From Lenzites betulinus (taxonomy: Eukaryota; Basidiomycota; Agaricomycetes; Polyporales; Polyporaceae), in the NCBI GenBank assembly GCA_022264855.1, contig JABYQU010000011.1, forward strand, positions 620,001 to 684,000: a DNA stretch of 64,000 bases, written 5' to 3'. Below are positions 11,464-22,477 of the stretch, piece by piece (the first letter of the stretch is position 1; every line of letters starts with the position of its first letter). Made by a program: the position numbers and the translations under genes. The notes under the pieces are model-generated. The model was given only the letters and a program-made list of their open reading frames with translations. It was not told the DNA's origin and made no database searches.

Positions 11464-14400
11464 TTAGAGGCTCGAGGCTTTGGACTGGCCAAACAGCTCC
11501 TCGATGAAAGCGTCCGCGTTAGGCTCCCGACCGAGGAAGTCCTATGTGCAACATGCTGTAAGTCGGCCAACCCCAGTCCATCTATACCGCGGCAACGCAC
11601 CTTAAGCGAGTCGATCTCGTCCCGGCTGCCGCCCGGGAGGAGGATCTTGTTGCGGTAGCGTGCGCCCCGCGCGGGGTCGAGCGGGTCCGCCTTGAACACC
11701 GTCGCGTACATGTCCGCTGCGAAGACGAGAGAGTACGTGTAGCTGTGCGCACAGCGTTAATGTCACGTCCGCAATTGAGAAAAGGGGGAGGGGGCCAGAC
11801 GTACCCATAGTAGCCCGCGTCGTAGCCGCCGGCGATGTGGTTGAAGCTGCCTTGACCGGCACCGAGGTTCCCTCCCTTGACGAGGGAGATGTTTTCACGC
11901 ATCTCGTTCCAGAGCTTCGTGTAGTCGTCCCCCTCTGTTGAGATGCCTATGTCAGAAGCCTGCTATTTACAATACGTCGGAAGGAGCGTACCTTGATCAG
12001 TGTGCACCTTGAGGTCGAAGTTCGCGAAGAACAGTTGGCGCAAGTAGAACAACCCGACGTTCACGTAACGGCTAACGCGACTGGGTTAGCTCACAAAGGC
12101 TAGTGTTCTGACGTGATGCATACCTTTTGATGATCTTTTCGATGAGCTCCGGATCGAGCGGCTTCTTCGTCTCGTAGTGGCTTGACATGCGCTCAAGAAC
12201 TTTAGGCTCGAAGCACCTACGGGGACGATCGCCGGTTGGTTAATGGACAGAAGATGCTTCGGAAGCGCGGCTCACCAGTTCTCCAGCATCTGCGACGGCG
12301 CTTCGACAAAGTCGCCGGCGACACTCGTCCCGTGGAACCGCGCGAACTTCACCTTGCTGAGCAGGCCATGGAAGACATGCCCCATCTCATGGAAGAACGT
12401 CACGACGTCGTCGTGTCGCATCAGCGCGGGCTTCTGGGGGGTCGGCTTCGCAAGATTCGCGACCATCGCGGTCAGCGGGTAGCTGCGGGTGCCATCCGGC
12501 TTGTCGTATCCGGGCAAGAGAGGCCACACGGCAGCGTGTGAGTACTTCGCAGCTGCAGGAATGGATACATGAGATGATGCCCACAGTTCGGACATAGTGG
12601 GCTTACCGCGGGGGAAGAGGTCGAGGTAACAATAGCCAACAAAGCCAGACTCGTCTTTGGCATCCTTCCCCCAGACAGCGAACTGCTGTACCTCTAAGCA
12701 GATCATGTTGAGAAGACAAGTATATCAGATGGAACACCGTCATACCTGGATGCCATGTTTCACCCTTGATCTCGACGAACTTGACGCCGAGGAGGTTTTG
12801 ATAGATCTCGAGGATGGCCGGAACAACCTTAGAGACCGGGAAGTACTCCTTCACCAGTTGGTCATCGAGGTTGAGGCTCTCCTCAATGAACTTGCGGTCG
12901 TAATACCGATAATCCCAGAGGTAAAATTCGCCATCGAACGGAAGGCCTTTCTCGTCGTGTTCCTTCTTCTTGAGGGCGAGCAATGTCTCGCGGTCCTTCA
13001 AGCCGACGGGACGGAGTTTCTGCTCCAGGTCGGCAAGGAACTATGTTTTGAACGCAAATCATGAGACCCGCCGATGTATCGGCAAGACCAGCGAAGATAT
13101 TACCTCCTTGACGCTCTTGGCATTCTTCACCATCTTCACTTCCGTGACATAGTCGGCCCACGTGGGGTACTTGAGGAGCTTCGCAATCTGACGGCGAAGG
13201 TCAAGGAACTTGCTCATGATGGGCTCATTGATCGATAGGCGGTCCTCAAATCCCTCGTATGCCTTGCGGCGGGTGTCCGGGTTTTCGGCGAATTTGAACT
13301 GCGATAGCTCAATCAGCTTCCTAGCACACGCTAGACGAGGAGGGGAAGACCAACGATGGGGAATATGTCAGGTGTTTTGAAAGTTACGTCGTAAATTTCC
13401 TTGTCGCCGTCCACGCGCTTGGTGTAGCCTGAGATGACGTCTGCCGGAACGCCCTTGAGCTCTTCCAGCGTCAACGAAACGACGCCCTAGAAGCAAGGCA
13501 TTAGACGCAGCGGGCAGGTGACGTGCTAGAAGCAGAGCATACATCCTCTTCGTTGAAGTTTTTCTATCGGCACGTCAGTGAGTACGGGGAGAAGGTTAGT
13601 CACACATGGAAGCAGACGTACGCTAAACTCGAGGCATGTTTGGGAAAGCTCCTTCTTGAGCTGGGTTAGTTTCTCCCTCTCGGCATCGGGGAGCGCAAGA
13701 CCAGCGCGGGTGCCATCCAAGATCATTTTGTCCACGAGACGCTGCTCCTCTGTCGAGAGATTCTTACCAGACGACTTGATGTTCTTCGCGGCGGCCTGCT
13801 TAGCCCGGAAGACATCGATGCGCATGGAGGACTCGACGCCGAAGTCCCGCACTATGACCTCCGCCTCATTGGATGCATCACGGAGCTCCTTCGAGGTAGA
13901 CACATTCTGGTAAAATGAGAGGGGCTCGGCGACGGCGTTGAACGTGTTCTCTGCGTGCGCGAGGGCCAACTACGGCAGCGATCAGATGGGCGACCAGAAA
14001 GCGCATGCACAGAGCTGGTGACTTACGAATACCTAGCAACAGCATCAGTAAGATGGGTGTTCTGGTCGCATACATTGCGCGCTGCTCACCGAATCAAAAT
14101 TGCACTCCTCAGGCTTGAGAGCAGCGACCCTGTCCTCGAGCGCGCGGTACTCGGCGATGGCCTCTTTGGTTAGTTTGAGGACCTCCTCCGGGGTGTGCGT
14201 CCACTTGGGGGCTGCCTGGGGCGGGTTCAGTGATGCCATTATCGAGTCAGCGTTAGAGAGCGAGAACAACCCTGAGAGAGTGGATTGCGATCGATAGTGC
14301 GAGAGGCCATTCAGACCAAACCGACCCGGAGCCGGAAGCAGAGAGGGCGTGACCTGGAGGAAGCGCATGGCTGCGCTCGGCATGGACTGGCGCAGGGCTG

Positions 14401-14488
14401 CGAGTGCACCGACGCCGACAGCAATGCCAAGCATCGGCCGGCGACGCAGCGCAGAAACGGCCACCGTGCAGAGTGCGCGGGGCTTCAT
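11464..14488 (-). CDS. PRD1: M3 metallopeptidase (saccharolysin/thimet type), copy 1
   Basis: Zinc oligopeptidase of family M3 that degrades short peptides in cytosol and mitochondria; known members include yeast Prd1 and mammalian thimet oligopeptidase. The catalytic motif HEMGHVFHG lies in the exon near 12350-12420, followed by FVEAPSQMLENW, which supplies the third zinc ligand region. The C-terminal blocks HIAGGYDAGYYGY, YSLVFAADMYATVF and FLGREPNADAF are intact. From the ATG at 14488 there is an Arg-rich hydrophobic leader (VSALRRRPMLGIAVGVGA) resembling a mitochondrial presequence; an internal ATG (MASLNPPQ) would give a cytosolic form. At least 14 introns are needed, one pair flanking an exon of only 6 nt at 14027-14032. 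It is divergent from the MAPKK gene. A paralogue without the leader lies at 59603-62383. Confidence 0.93.
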
Positions 14489-14770
14489 GGTTGTCGGGAA
14501 CGAGGAGGACAGCGAGCGCGGGCTCGGACTCGACAGCGCGGGGTTAATGGGCGTCTATTCGCGACGCGTCTGGGCGCTCGGCAGACGCCGGCTTACCTCA
14601 GCACGGGTGGCAGAGATCGCGTCGGTCAACTCGCAGTTGGCGCTCGCATCTCAATCTGGGGAACTCCTTCCACCGTCGCCGTCGCCGTTGTCCCCGTCGC
14701 CCCCCTGCGCCTTGTCGACGACCTCGGTCTCTACGCGCCAGCTTACTCCGCCTCACACGACCAACGCACG
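14489..14770. promoter_or_regulatory. Shared divergent promoter, M3 peptidase and MAPKK
   Basis: 282 bp between two divergent start codons must hold both promoters and 5' leaders. A long plus-strand open frame crossing it (14285-15241) is the complement of the peptidase leader joined to the MAPKK frame and is not an independent gene. Confidence 0.5.
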
Positions 14771-16314
14771 ATGGCAACCCTCGGTCCTGTCCGCAAGAAG
14801 CGCAACTTCAAGGCGCTCCAGCTCGATGTCACCCAGCCTACCCCGGAGCCTCAGCCGGAACCGACGCGTCTCGCCCCGGTGCCTGCTGGTGGTGGCAAGA
14901 AACGGCCGCCGCCCATGCAGCTCAAGGCACCAAAGGTGTCGACGAATGCGACCGCCGTCGATACCGACAACAACCTCTTGACCGTGAATGGCCCGAATTC
15001 CGCGCCACCTACGGGGTCCGCGTCTGCGCATCGCGTGAACTACCACACGACCCTCTCCACGACCCTCGCCAACCTCGACCTCAACTCTGAGAACAAGTAT
15101 CACGACCTGCGCAATGAAGACCTCAAGGATCTCAGGGAGCTAGGCCAGGGCAACGGAGGCAGTGTCAAGATGGTTGAGCATATCCCTACGGGGACAATCA
15201 TGGCGAAGAAGGTGCGCATTGCTGCGTGTGGTTTGCCCTGATGTCTTCATTGCTAACTCGAGGTGCTCAGATTGTGTTGATTGACGCAAAACCCTCCGTG
15301 AGGAAGCAAATCCTCCGAGAACTCCAAATCATGCACGACTGTCACTGCGACTACATCATCTCTTTCTACGGCGCGTTCATTTCAGACCCCAACATCTGTA
15401 TCTGCATGGAGTTCGGAGACAAGGGCTCGCTTGACGGCATCTACAAGAAGATCGGTCCCATTGATATCGATGTGGTCGGAAAGGTAGCGCTAGCCGTGCT
15501 CGAGGGTCTGACGTATTTGTACGACGTTCACCGCATCATTCACCGTGGTGCGTACACACAACATGTGTATAGCTTTTGTTGGATTGTTCATTCGTCGCAG
15601 ACATCAAACCCTCTAATATTCTGTGTAACGCCAAGGGGCAGATCAAGATCTGTGACTTTGGTGTCTCTGGAGAGCTCATCAACTCCATTGCGGACACCTT
15701 TGTGGGTACATCCACATATATGAGCGTGAGTTGAATCCCATCCGTTACGTCCGATTCACCATAACTCAGTGGGCATTTCTGCGATACAGCCGGAGCGTAT
15801 ACAGGGCGCCCAATATACGGTCAAGTCCGATGTATGGTCCCTCGGGATCTCTCTGATCGAGCTCGCCCTCGGCCGCTTCCCGTTTGCGGAATCTGAGTCC
15901 GACGACTCGGATCTCTCTGACTTCGAGGGCACCCTCTCACCGAGTCGGCCAAATCCCCTGACCTTGCCTCCAAGGAGCAAGGAACAACGAGACAAGAAGA
16001 AGAAACGCAAGAGCAAGGGCGTGTCCTTGCAGGGTGGAGGCATGACGATGAGCATTCTCGAACTGCTGCAACACATCGTCAACGAGCCCGCGCCAAGGCT
16101 CACCCCCGAAGGCCGTTTCCCTCGAGAGGCGGAGGACTTCGTGGACAGCTGTCTGCTCAAGGATCCCGACCAGAGGAAAACCCCCAAGGATCTCCTGGTG
16201 GGTTGTCTCTCCATGTGTGCTTCCAAATGCTGACTGGGGCTACAGAAACATATGTGGATTGAACACGCCAGAACGAACAAGTTCGACCTCGAGGCCTGGG
16301 CCTCAACGTTCTAA
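14771..16314 (+). CDS. MAP kinase kinase (Ste7/Fuz7-like)
   Basis: Dual-specificity kinase that activates a MAP kinase in a three-tier cascade; Fuz7/Ste7-type members act in mating and filamentation. About 100 N-terminal residues are proline-rich and basic. The kinase domain has LGQGNGGSV (glycine loop), MAKKIV (catalytic Lys), [10 protein letters not shown] (catalytic loop), KICDFGVSG and the activation segment [20 protein letters not shown]. The S-I-A-D-T arrangement provides the two phosphosites of MAPKKs. Before helix G-H there is an acidic-proline-basic insert ([13 protein letters not shown] through [10 protein letters not shown]), in the place of the MAPKK proline-rich insert. The C-terminus is [12 protein letters not shown]. 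Introns fall after MAKK, inside HRD, before YMSPE and near the end. Which cascade it serves cannot be decided from sequence alone. Confidence 0.93.
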
Positions 16315-16743
16315 TTCGCAATGCTTCGTCCCGCCTACGTTGTTCGGCTATCGCCCCCATAGCCCACCCCTGTTGTACAAGTGTTGTATCGAATCGCCTC
16401 CCGCAGTCATCATAGGTGTACATGTATATACCCGCCTCTGACATGCTGACCACCCGGGCTTGGAGCGCCGCTAGTCGAGTGCCCTTTGGTGCTCTCAGTA
16501 TCTTCGGAGACGCTGACTCTCTGTTTGTCCTCAAAGGTGTGCAGATACCGCTGGTGTAGTATAGATGCAATCCACAAGCACTATTTGGATGGGACGTCGT
16601 GTGAACCAGCGATGCGAATATACGTAGGTATATGCTCTGGAACTAATATTTATTGACTGATCAGCTATGTGTGTGCACTGTACGGCTGTATGGGCTCTTC
16701 GCCCATTGCACAAATACTCCTTCAATCGGCCACGCGCGGATAT
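16315..16743. other. Intergenic between convergent MAPKK and RIO1
   Basis: Contains only the two 3' regions; no gene is supported. Confidence 0.5.
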
Positions 16744-19102
16744 CTAGCCGCCTCGAGCAGTCGTCTTCACCTTGCGCTTCTTCTCCGCCTTGGGAATTTT
16801 GTGTTTGCGCTTTTCGCGGGCCTCCTCCTTCGCCGCCTTCTTGCGATCCTGGCAGATGCTGATGATCAGCTTCGTACCTTCGACGCGTCCGGAGACAGTC
16901 CTCACCTTCTTGGCCTGCTTGTCCTCGTGCCGATGTCCCCTGGGCTTTCGCTCCTGCCGGCCGTCTTGCCCGTCCTCGTCCCCAGACTCGTCTTCCTCGC
17001 TATCATCGTCCTCGTTCGATTCCCCAGACCCCTCTGCCCCGGCCCCGTCCTCATCCCCCAAAACGTCCCCCTTCCCATCTGCGAAGCTCACCGCCTTCTT
17101 CTCCCGCTGCGCAACTTTGCCCACCTGGCCCCCGCTCGCCGCGTCGCGCTGCTCCCGCTTGTCCTGCCCGGGCGAGACGAGCCCGATCGTGTCCTTGTAA
17201 ATCAGGTTCGCGCCGTCCCCGCGGGCGAGGACGTCGACGTCCCGCTCCGGGTCATACACCTCGTTGAGCGTCCGCGGGATGTACGAGCGCATGAACACCT
17301 CGTCCTCGTGCGCCCTATCGCCCCCGCCGTTCGTGTGCCCGTTCCCGTTCGCACCGGGAGCCCCGTCCGCGTGCGGTTCTTCGCCCTCGGCGTCCGGAGT
17401 CGCCATCCACGCACGCAGGAGCGCCTCCTCGTCGGCGGCGGTGCCGTTCGCGGGGCGGTCGCGCGTGATGAACTCGAATGTGCGCCGGAGGCCGATGGTG
17501 GGCGCGCCGCGCTTCGAGAAGAAGTCCTCCACGTTCCGCAGATCCGCGCGAAGGAAGTCGAACGCGTGCGGGTGGTCATGCTCGACGGACTGTGAGACGT
17601 CGATGATCCAGAGGTGCCCGCGCGGAGCGTGTGGAGCGCGTGGGTTTTCGTCGGACTCTGGGGGCACTGCGCCACTGGTGGACGCTTCGGTGGTGGGCTC
17701 GGCGGAGGGCGCGTGATCGTCCGTGTGGGGGGCTGAGGTGTCGTCGACGTGGTAGAGGATGTTGTATTCTGAGAGATCGGCGTGCACGAGTCTGCATTCG
17801 ATGAACATCTTGCGCGTCATGAGCAGGAGCTCGACGTAGAGCTCTGGGAATGCGGAGTCGGGAATGATGGCGTCTTTCAGACGCGGTGAGGCCCTGTAAG
17901 AATAGAATGCGCATAAATTAGCGGTGGATATAGAAGGATGTTATGAGCAGCGACAGACCATCCGTCTTTGTCGCCTACGAAAGTCATAACGAGGACGTTC
18001 TCGCGCACTTCGATTGGGTCGGGACAGCGTACACCCGCGGTTCGCAGTCGCTTGAGATTCCTCATTTCTTTCTCCGCCCAGACGCGAACCATTTTCCGGG
18101 GATTATGGCGGCTATCGGAAAGCATTCAGTATAATATATGGTGCCTGCATGCATGCGCCCTCGCCTGTAGCCTCTGCGGAAACGGTATTCGCCTGAGACA
18201 TAGCGGTCCCTGTCCTTGAAGACCAGGATAGACGTTTTGTAGATCTTCAGCGCAAGATGCTGCCGTTCGGACGTAAGTGCATGATATACGTTGGCCTTCA
18301 TATCTCCACATTAACGATCTGCATATAGACGAAAAGAGGACTGGACCGCATACCTCCTTCCCCGTACTCACGCACCCGTTCACTTCATGAATGAGGTCCC
18401 GGCCGATCATCTTGAACAGGATAATCCTGGTTCTCGGATCGAGCACTTGCTCCGAGGTCGCTCGATCGCTCTTGTCCTTCATGTTGGCAGTAGCAGATGG
18501 CCCCTTCCGGTTCACGCCCACGCTGAGATCATATGGCATGTCGAGGTTCCGTAGACGTGATGAATACTTCGATAGCGCTTGTAGCTGGTTCTCCGTCTTG
18601 TCCTTTGAATGCTCATTCTGTGAAGTGGACGGAGTGTTGACGGCTTTAGCGGGGCGTGGACGGTTCACGGCCGGGAGTGCGGCCACCGTGGAGCGGGAGT
18701 TGAGTGCGGACGCTACACCCTGTGCAGCGCCGGTACGGACCGCGACATGCTGCCGTAGCCGATTGTACTGTTTGGTGAAATCTACGTGGGCGGTTCGTTC
18801 GGCGACGGTATGGGAACAGAAAAGGGGGGCGTACCTCTCTCGGCGACCTCCCAGTCCTCGTCCTCCGCTCGCAGTGTCTGAAATGCCTCCGCTTCGAGAG
18901 TATCTTCCTCCAACTCAAACTCGTCTGGCTCGCTCTCCTCTCCGGAGCTTCCCGAGGACCATTCGAGTATCTGCTCGTCGTCGATGAAGGTATGACCCTC
19001 GCGCGGATCGGCGGGTTGTGGCACGGTGATGTCTCCGGGTGCGTCGTCGAATTGACCTTCTTCAACCGGTCCCGGAGGACCATCGGCAATCCTGGAAGGC
19101 AT
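16744..19102 (-). CDS. RIO1: RIO1 atypical protein kinase
   Basis: RIO-family kinase/ATPase needed for late 40S ribosomal subunit maturation and cell-cycle progression. The N-terminus is acidic ([16 protein letters not shown]). The kinase domain shows STGKEANVYHA (RIO P-loop), [24 protein letters not shown] (catalytic loop) and [15 protein letters not shown] (metal-binding loop); [15 protein letters not shown] follows. The C-terminal tail is long, first acidic ([16 protein letters not shown]) then strongly basic, ending [11 protein letters not shown], and probably contains nuclear localisation signals. Compared with yeast, the segment between [15 protein letters not shown] and the DVSQSV motif is enlarged by an Ala/Pro/Ser-rich insert. 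A 57-nt segment at 16849-16905 begins GTGAGG and ends CAG but has no stop and preserves the frame, so it is probably an intron that gene finders may retain. Confidence 0.94.
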
Positions 19103-19350
19103 ACTGAGTTCTTTGAGTATCGAAATATATCCTGTGATGTTATTCCTGTCTCCCTGGGAGTGTCTAGCGGGCTTTGTGTAGATGATCGGAGAGATGAAGA
19201 AAGTTGCTAACGGAGGAGAATCTCAGATCCAATCTAATCGAAGCCAAGCTGACCCCTCAATCTTATCTTATCTCGGGCATGCCCATGACGCGCCTCCTCA
19301 GCTGTGCAACCGCCAAACTTCCGACCTACCTTCTTCTCGCGGTCGATAAT

Positions 19351-20067
19351 ATGACTGAAATCAGGCAGAGAGTGCCGTTCCGATTCTCTGAGGGCGAGGA
19401 AGACGAGGACCGAATCCCGGACGATCAAGGTCAGCATTTGCGGACCTTCAATCCTCGTATATCTATTAATGCTAGTATCATAGAGCAAGAAGCCGTTATT
19501 GACCGGCTGCGCGAGAAAAGTGCCAGCTCGAATGTACTATACCTCGGGGGGCTCCAGACGGCCATTGGGCTCTCGTTGTTCCTGTGAGACCTAGCTCACC
19601 TTAATTTACGCATGCATGCTCATCCATGACTCGTTCACAGGCATATACTCTATATTCTGCGCTCACCAGCGCAATCACCATTGGCCGTACTATTCCCTGA
19701 AGAGCCGTCAGATCCCCCCATGCCGCTGGCTTCGCTATTTGCTCTTCTTCAGGTCGCTATCCATTGTAACCTAGGCTTGAACGTGCTACCACCCACCAAT
19801 CGAATACGGCAGATCCTACACGGAACAACGTCACTGCCACCCTCACTCCGGCCGCCAATCCCGCTGTCACATCCTCCTGTCTTCCTGGCGCCGGTCATCG
19901 CCCCTGTGTACGCGCTGCTTCTAGGCCAAGGCCGGGTCGACGTGTTGTGGTGGACTACCACCGGGATCCTCACCCAGATCGTGGTGCTCGCTATGAAATG
20001 GATGAGGGAAGAGGAGGAGGAAATTGCAGGACTGGAAGATCTGCGCTACACAGCAAGAGGGGCATGA
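19351..20067 (+). CDS. Conserved multi-pass membrane protein, unknown function
   Basis: Spliced product of about 200 residues. The start MTEIRQRVPFRF is chosen because the upstream in-frame ATGs (19204, 19276) add a poorly conserved-looking segment. An intron at 19430-19483 (54 nt) joins DDQ to EQEAVIDRLREKSASS. A second intron begins at the GTGAGA near 19585 and ends before HILYIL, joining two halves of a hydrophobic helix. Further hydrophobic stretches are LASLFALLQVAIHCNLGLNVL, PVFLAPVIAPVYALLL and VLWWTTTGILTQIVVLAM. The tail is acidic then basic (EEEEEIAGLEDLRYTARGA). Three to four membrane helices are likely. I recognise the general pattern of a conserved fungal membrane protein but not a function. 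It is divergent from RIO1 with about 250 bp between starts. Confidence 0.72.
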
Positions 20068-21307
20068 GCGTTCTCGGCGCTCGCTACTACCGGATGGTGT
20101 ATCATGTATGCATAATAACGCGGACTTCGCACATGTGCTGTTTGGAAATACGCTTCTTGTGACACTCGAGCGCATCCAACATCTGCGCTTTTCGGAGGCA
20201 AGCCCGAACGTCCGCCGAGACCATCGCGTTGTGATACAGCATTGTGTAGAGCGTTTTATCAAACTATTTTGCACTGCAGCCGAACGCCACGGTTGCAACG
20301 TAGTGGACGTTGTAAAGACGCCGCTGAAACTCATCCGGAATATGCAAGTCTGGCGGTGTTTGCCACGTAGCTGCGCGTGCAGTCAGCGCAAGCATACTTA
20401 TTCTACTGCTTCGGGAGGAAAGATTGCGGCCCGTATCGTGCAGAGACCTGTGCCATGGGTGTTGCCCAACTCCTCTTTAATTTCTAGGCATTAACTTGCT
20501 ACCACGTCGCACCTCGGATCGCACCGAGTTATGGAGCCATATCATACGGGTCCAAAGGCGCTGATCTTGTTCTTGCAGAGACTAAGCTATGCCTGCGTGA
20601 AACACATGAGTCAGGCCATAATTGTGTATCCGAGGAATACCTGCTATCGGCCGAAAAAGATAGAGCCTGGGTCACAAAGAGATAATTCCGCCGAGCACAC
20701 GAGGTAGTGAGAAGGAGCGGCTGCTGTCAGGGAGGAATATACAGTCGAAAGTTCTGGCTGGGTGTGGGCTTTGGAGGACCGCTCGACGGCGATGAGAGGC
20801 TAGGACGTGCGGCGCCTGGTCAGTCACCACTGAATATGAGCTCTCTCGTGCACGCCCATGTATTTGTCTCCTACCGCGCGTAAATCAGAGAGTGCTGTAA
20901 AGGTAGTCAAATAAGTCGAGTTATTGGCGATAGTGGGCGGCGCACCTGTCAACGGGTTTGAATCATCGTCCCATGGAAGTACGAAAGTACTGTTCATGGC
21001 GCGACGAGACCGCACGATATGGCGCTTCATGCACGGCGGTCATCGCGAGTACACCTTGTAATTTCATACCGCCGTGTTCCGATGCGTGACTGAGAGTTTC
21101 CTTATGACGCCTGTAGGTGTATAAGAGCAGGGTGAGGGCGAGCGCAATGTTCAGCACCAAGCATTCGCTCTAAATCTCTAAAGCAATCAGCAAACCACCA
21201 AACCTCTTCTCAACAACCCAACCCACCTACCAGTACGTCGCATACACCCTGCGACATGATAAATTCTTTCGATATAGTACTCACCTATAGTTTCATTAGT
21301 TTTCATC
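20068..21307. other. Intergenic, 1.2 kb
   Basis: Frames of 60-157 codons overlap each other and have no recognisable motif. Near the right end (21181-21240) is a C/A/T-rich leader-like stretch preceding the secreted-protein gene; a possible 5'-UTR intron runs from gtacgt at about 21234 to the tag just before 21290. Confidence 0.4.
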
Positions 21308-21667
21308 ATGCAGTTCAAGCTCGCCACCTTTGCCACCCTTGCGGCCGCCATCGTCACCCTCGTCCCCTCCGCGTTCGCCGCGACCTGCTACAGCGCCAGC
21401 GGGTGCCGTACCTGTGAGACCCAGAGCAGCATGGAGAACGCGAAGCAGACGTTCTGCGGCGGGAGCGACTGGTCCCAGCCCTCTTCCATGGACTGGGGCG
21501 ACGCCCGTGTCATCCTCTCGGGCCGCTTCTTCAGCCAGCAGGAGTGCTTCGACGGCTTCGAGAACATCATCGAGGACTGCTACGGCAAGAAGGACGGCGG
21601 CGTGTACACGTACAGCTACAACGGCGACGACGCCCGCCTCGACGTCGACTTCTGCACCTGCGAGTAA
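21308..21667 (+). CDS. Small secreted cysteine-rich protein
   Basis: Single-exon protein of 119 residues. The first about 24 residues form a clear signal peptide: basic start MQFKLA, hydrophobic core, and cleavage after an A-x-A type site near SAFAA. The mature part of about 95 residues has eight cysteines (spaced C-x5-C-x2-C near the front, then four further single cysteines and a final C-x-C by order), an even number that would allow four disulfides. It is acidic overall. Codon use is strongly C/G-ending, as in highly expressed fungal genes, which supports it as real despite its size. No known enzyme motif is seen. It belongs to the broad class of fungal small secreted proteins (effector-like, antimicrobial or surface roles); which of these applies is unknown. 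Confidence 0.8.
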   Translation: MQFKLATFATLAAAIVTLVPSAFAATCYSASGCRTCETQSSMENAKQTFCGGSDWSQPSSMDWGDARVILSGRFFSQQECFDGFENIIEDCYGKKDGGVYTYSYNGDDARLDVDFCTCE

Positions 21668-22477
21668 ACGGCGCGGTCAGCACCACCTCGCACCATAGCG
21701 AGCAGGAGATGTGAAGGAACGCTTACTGGCATGTGGAGACGAGGCGACGGGATGTGATATTTTGCGGATGTTCTACGGGGTTTTTTGGTGCATTTGGAGA
21801 GTTGTGCCCGGAGAAGGGAACAGTGGATGTTTATGCCTACTTCTTGGTGTTCATGTGTTGAATCTATAAATCTGTTGGGATGATGGAGCGAGTTGGTGGC
21901 GGTGACGTGGGATACTTGACCCTCAAGTGCCTCTGCCCGAGCGTCCTCAATTTCGTGACTTTGGCAATGCAAAAAAATCAGCCACATGAGTCTGAACGTG
22001 AAATATGTGAGCCCACGGAGCTGAGTCAATTCGGAGGACTAGTCGCGAGTCGACTCGGACCGGGCTGAGAGCTTCAAGTTATTCAAATAATCAATATTGT
22101 CAATCACACGCGCAAAGCCTCAACGGCATATGCCTCCACAATCTATAAAACATTCAGTATTAGCTTCAGACACGTATAAGAGCGCATAAGATATCACCGA
22201 AGTTATTAACGTACATCTTGCGAAGGGTGCACAGCTACAAGAGCTGAAGAAGTTGCTAAGCTAAATTCCCGAAGGCATTGTGGCGCGCAATGAGACGCCG
22301 GCACGTGGGCGTGTGAGAGTTGTGTCACCGACGCGGTCGCGACGGCGCGTCGTGCCGGACCCACTCGCAACGGACTCCTCTCGATCGGCGGCTCGTCCTA
22401 CTCCGTTCGCATTCGCCGCTCTCCCTCGTTCCTTCACATACCCTCCTTGCACTGCTGTTTTCCTGTTAATGCTCTGA
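21668..22477. other. Intergenic, 0.8 kb
   Basis: No supported gene. The left part is the 3' region of the secreted-protein gene; the right part is a GC-rich promoter with CT-rich tracts before ARL8. Confidence 0.45.

Noticed and set aside
14285..15241. 318-codon plus-strand frame before and into the MAPKK
   Set aside because: Its first half is the complement of the M3 peptidase leader and has no own similarity; only the part from 14771 is the MAPKK.
21330..21698. Alternative 122-codon frame over the secreted protein
   Set aside because: A Ser/Arg/Ala-rich shadow caused by GC-rich codon bias; the 21308 frame has the signal peptide and cysteines.
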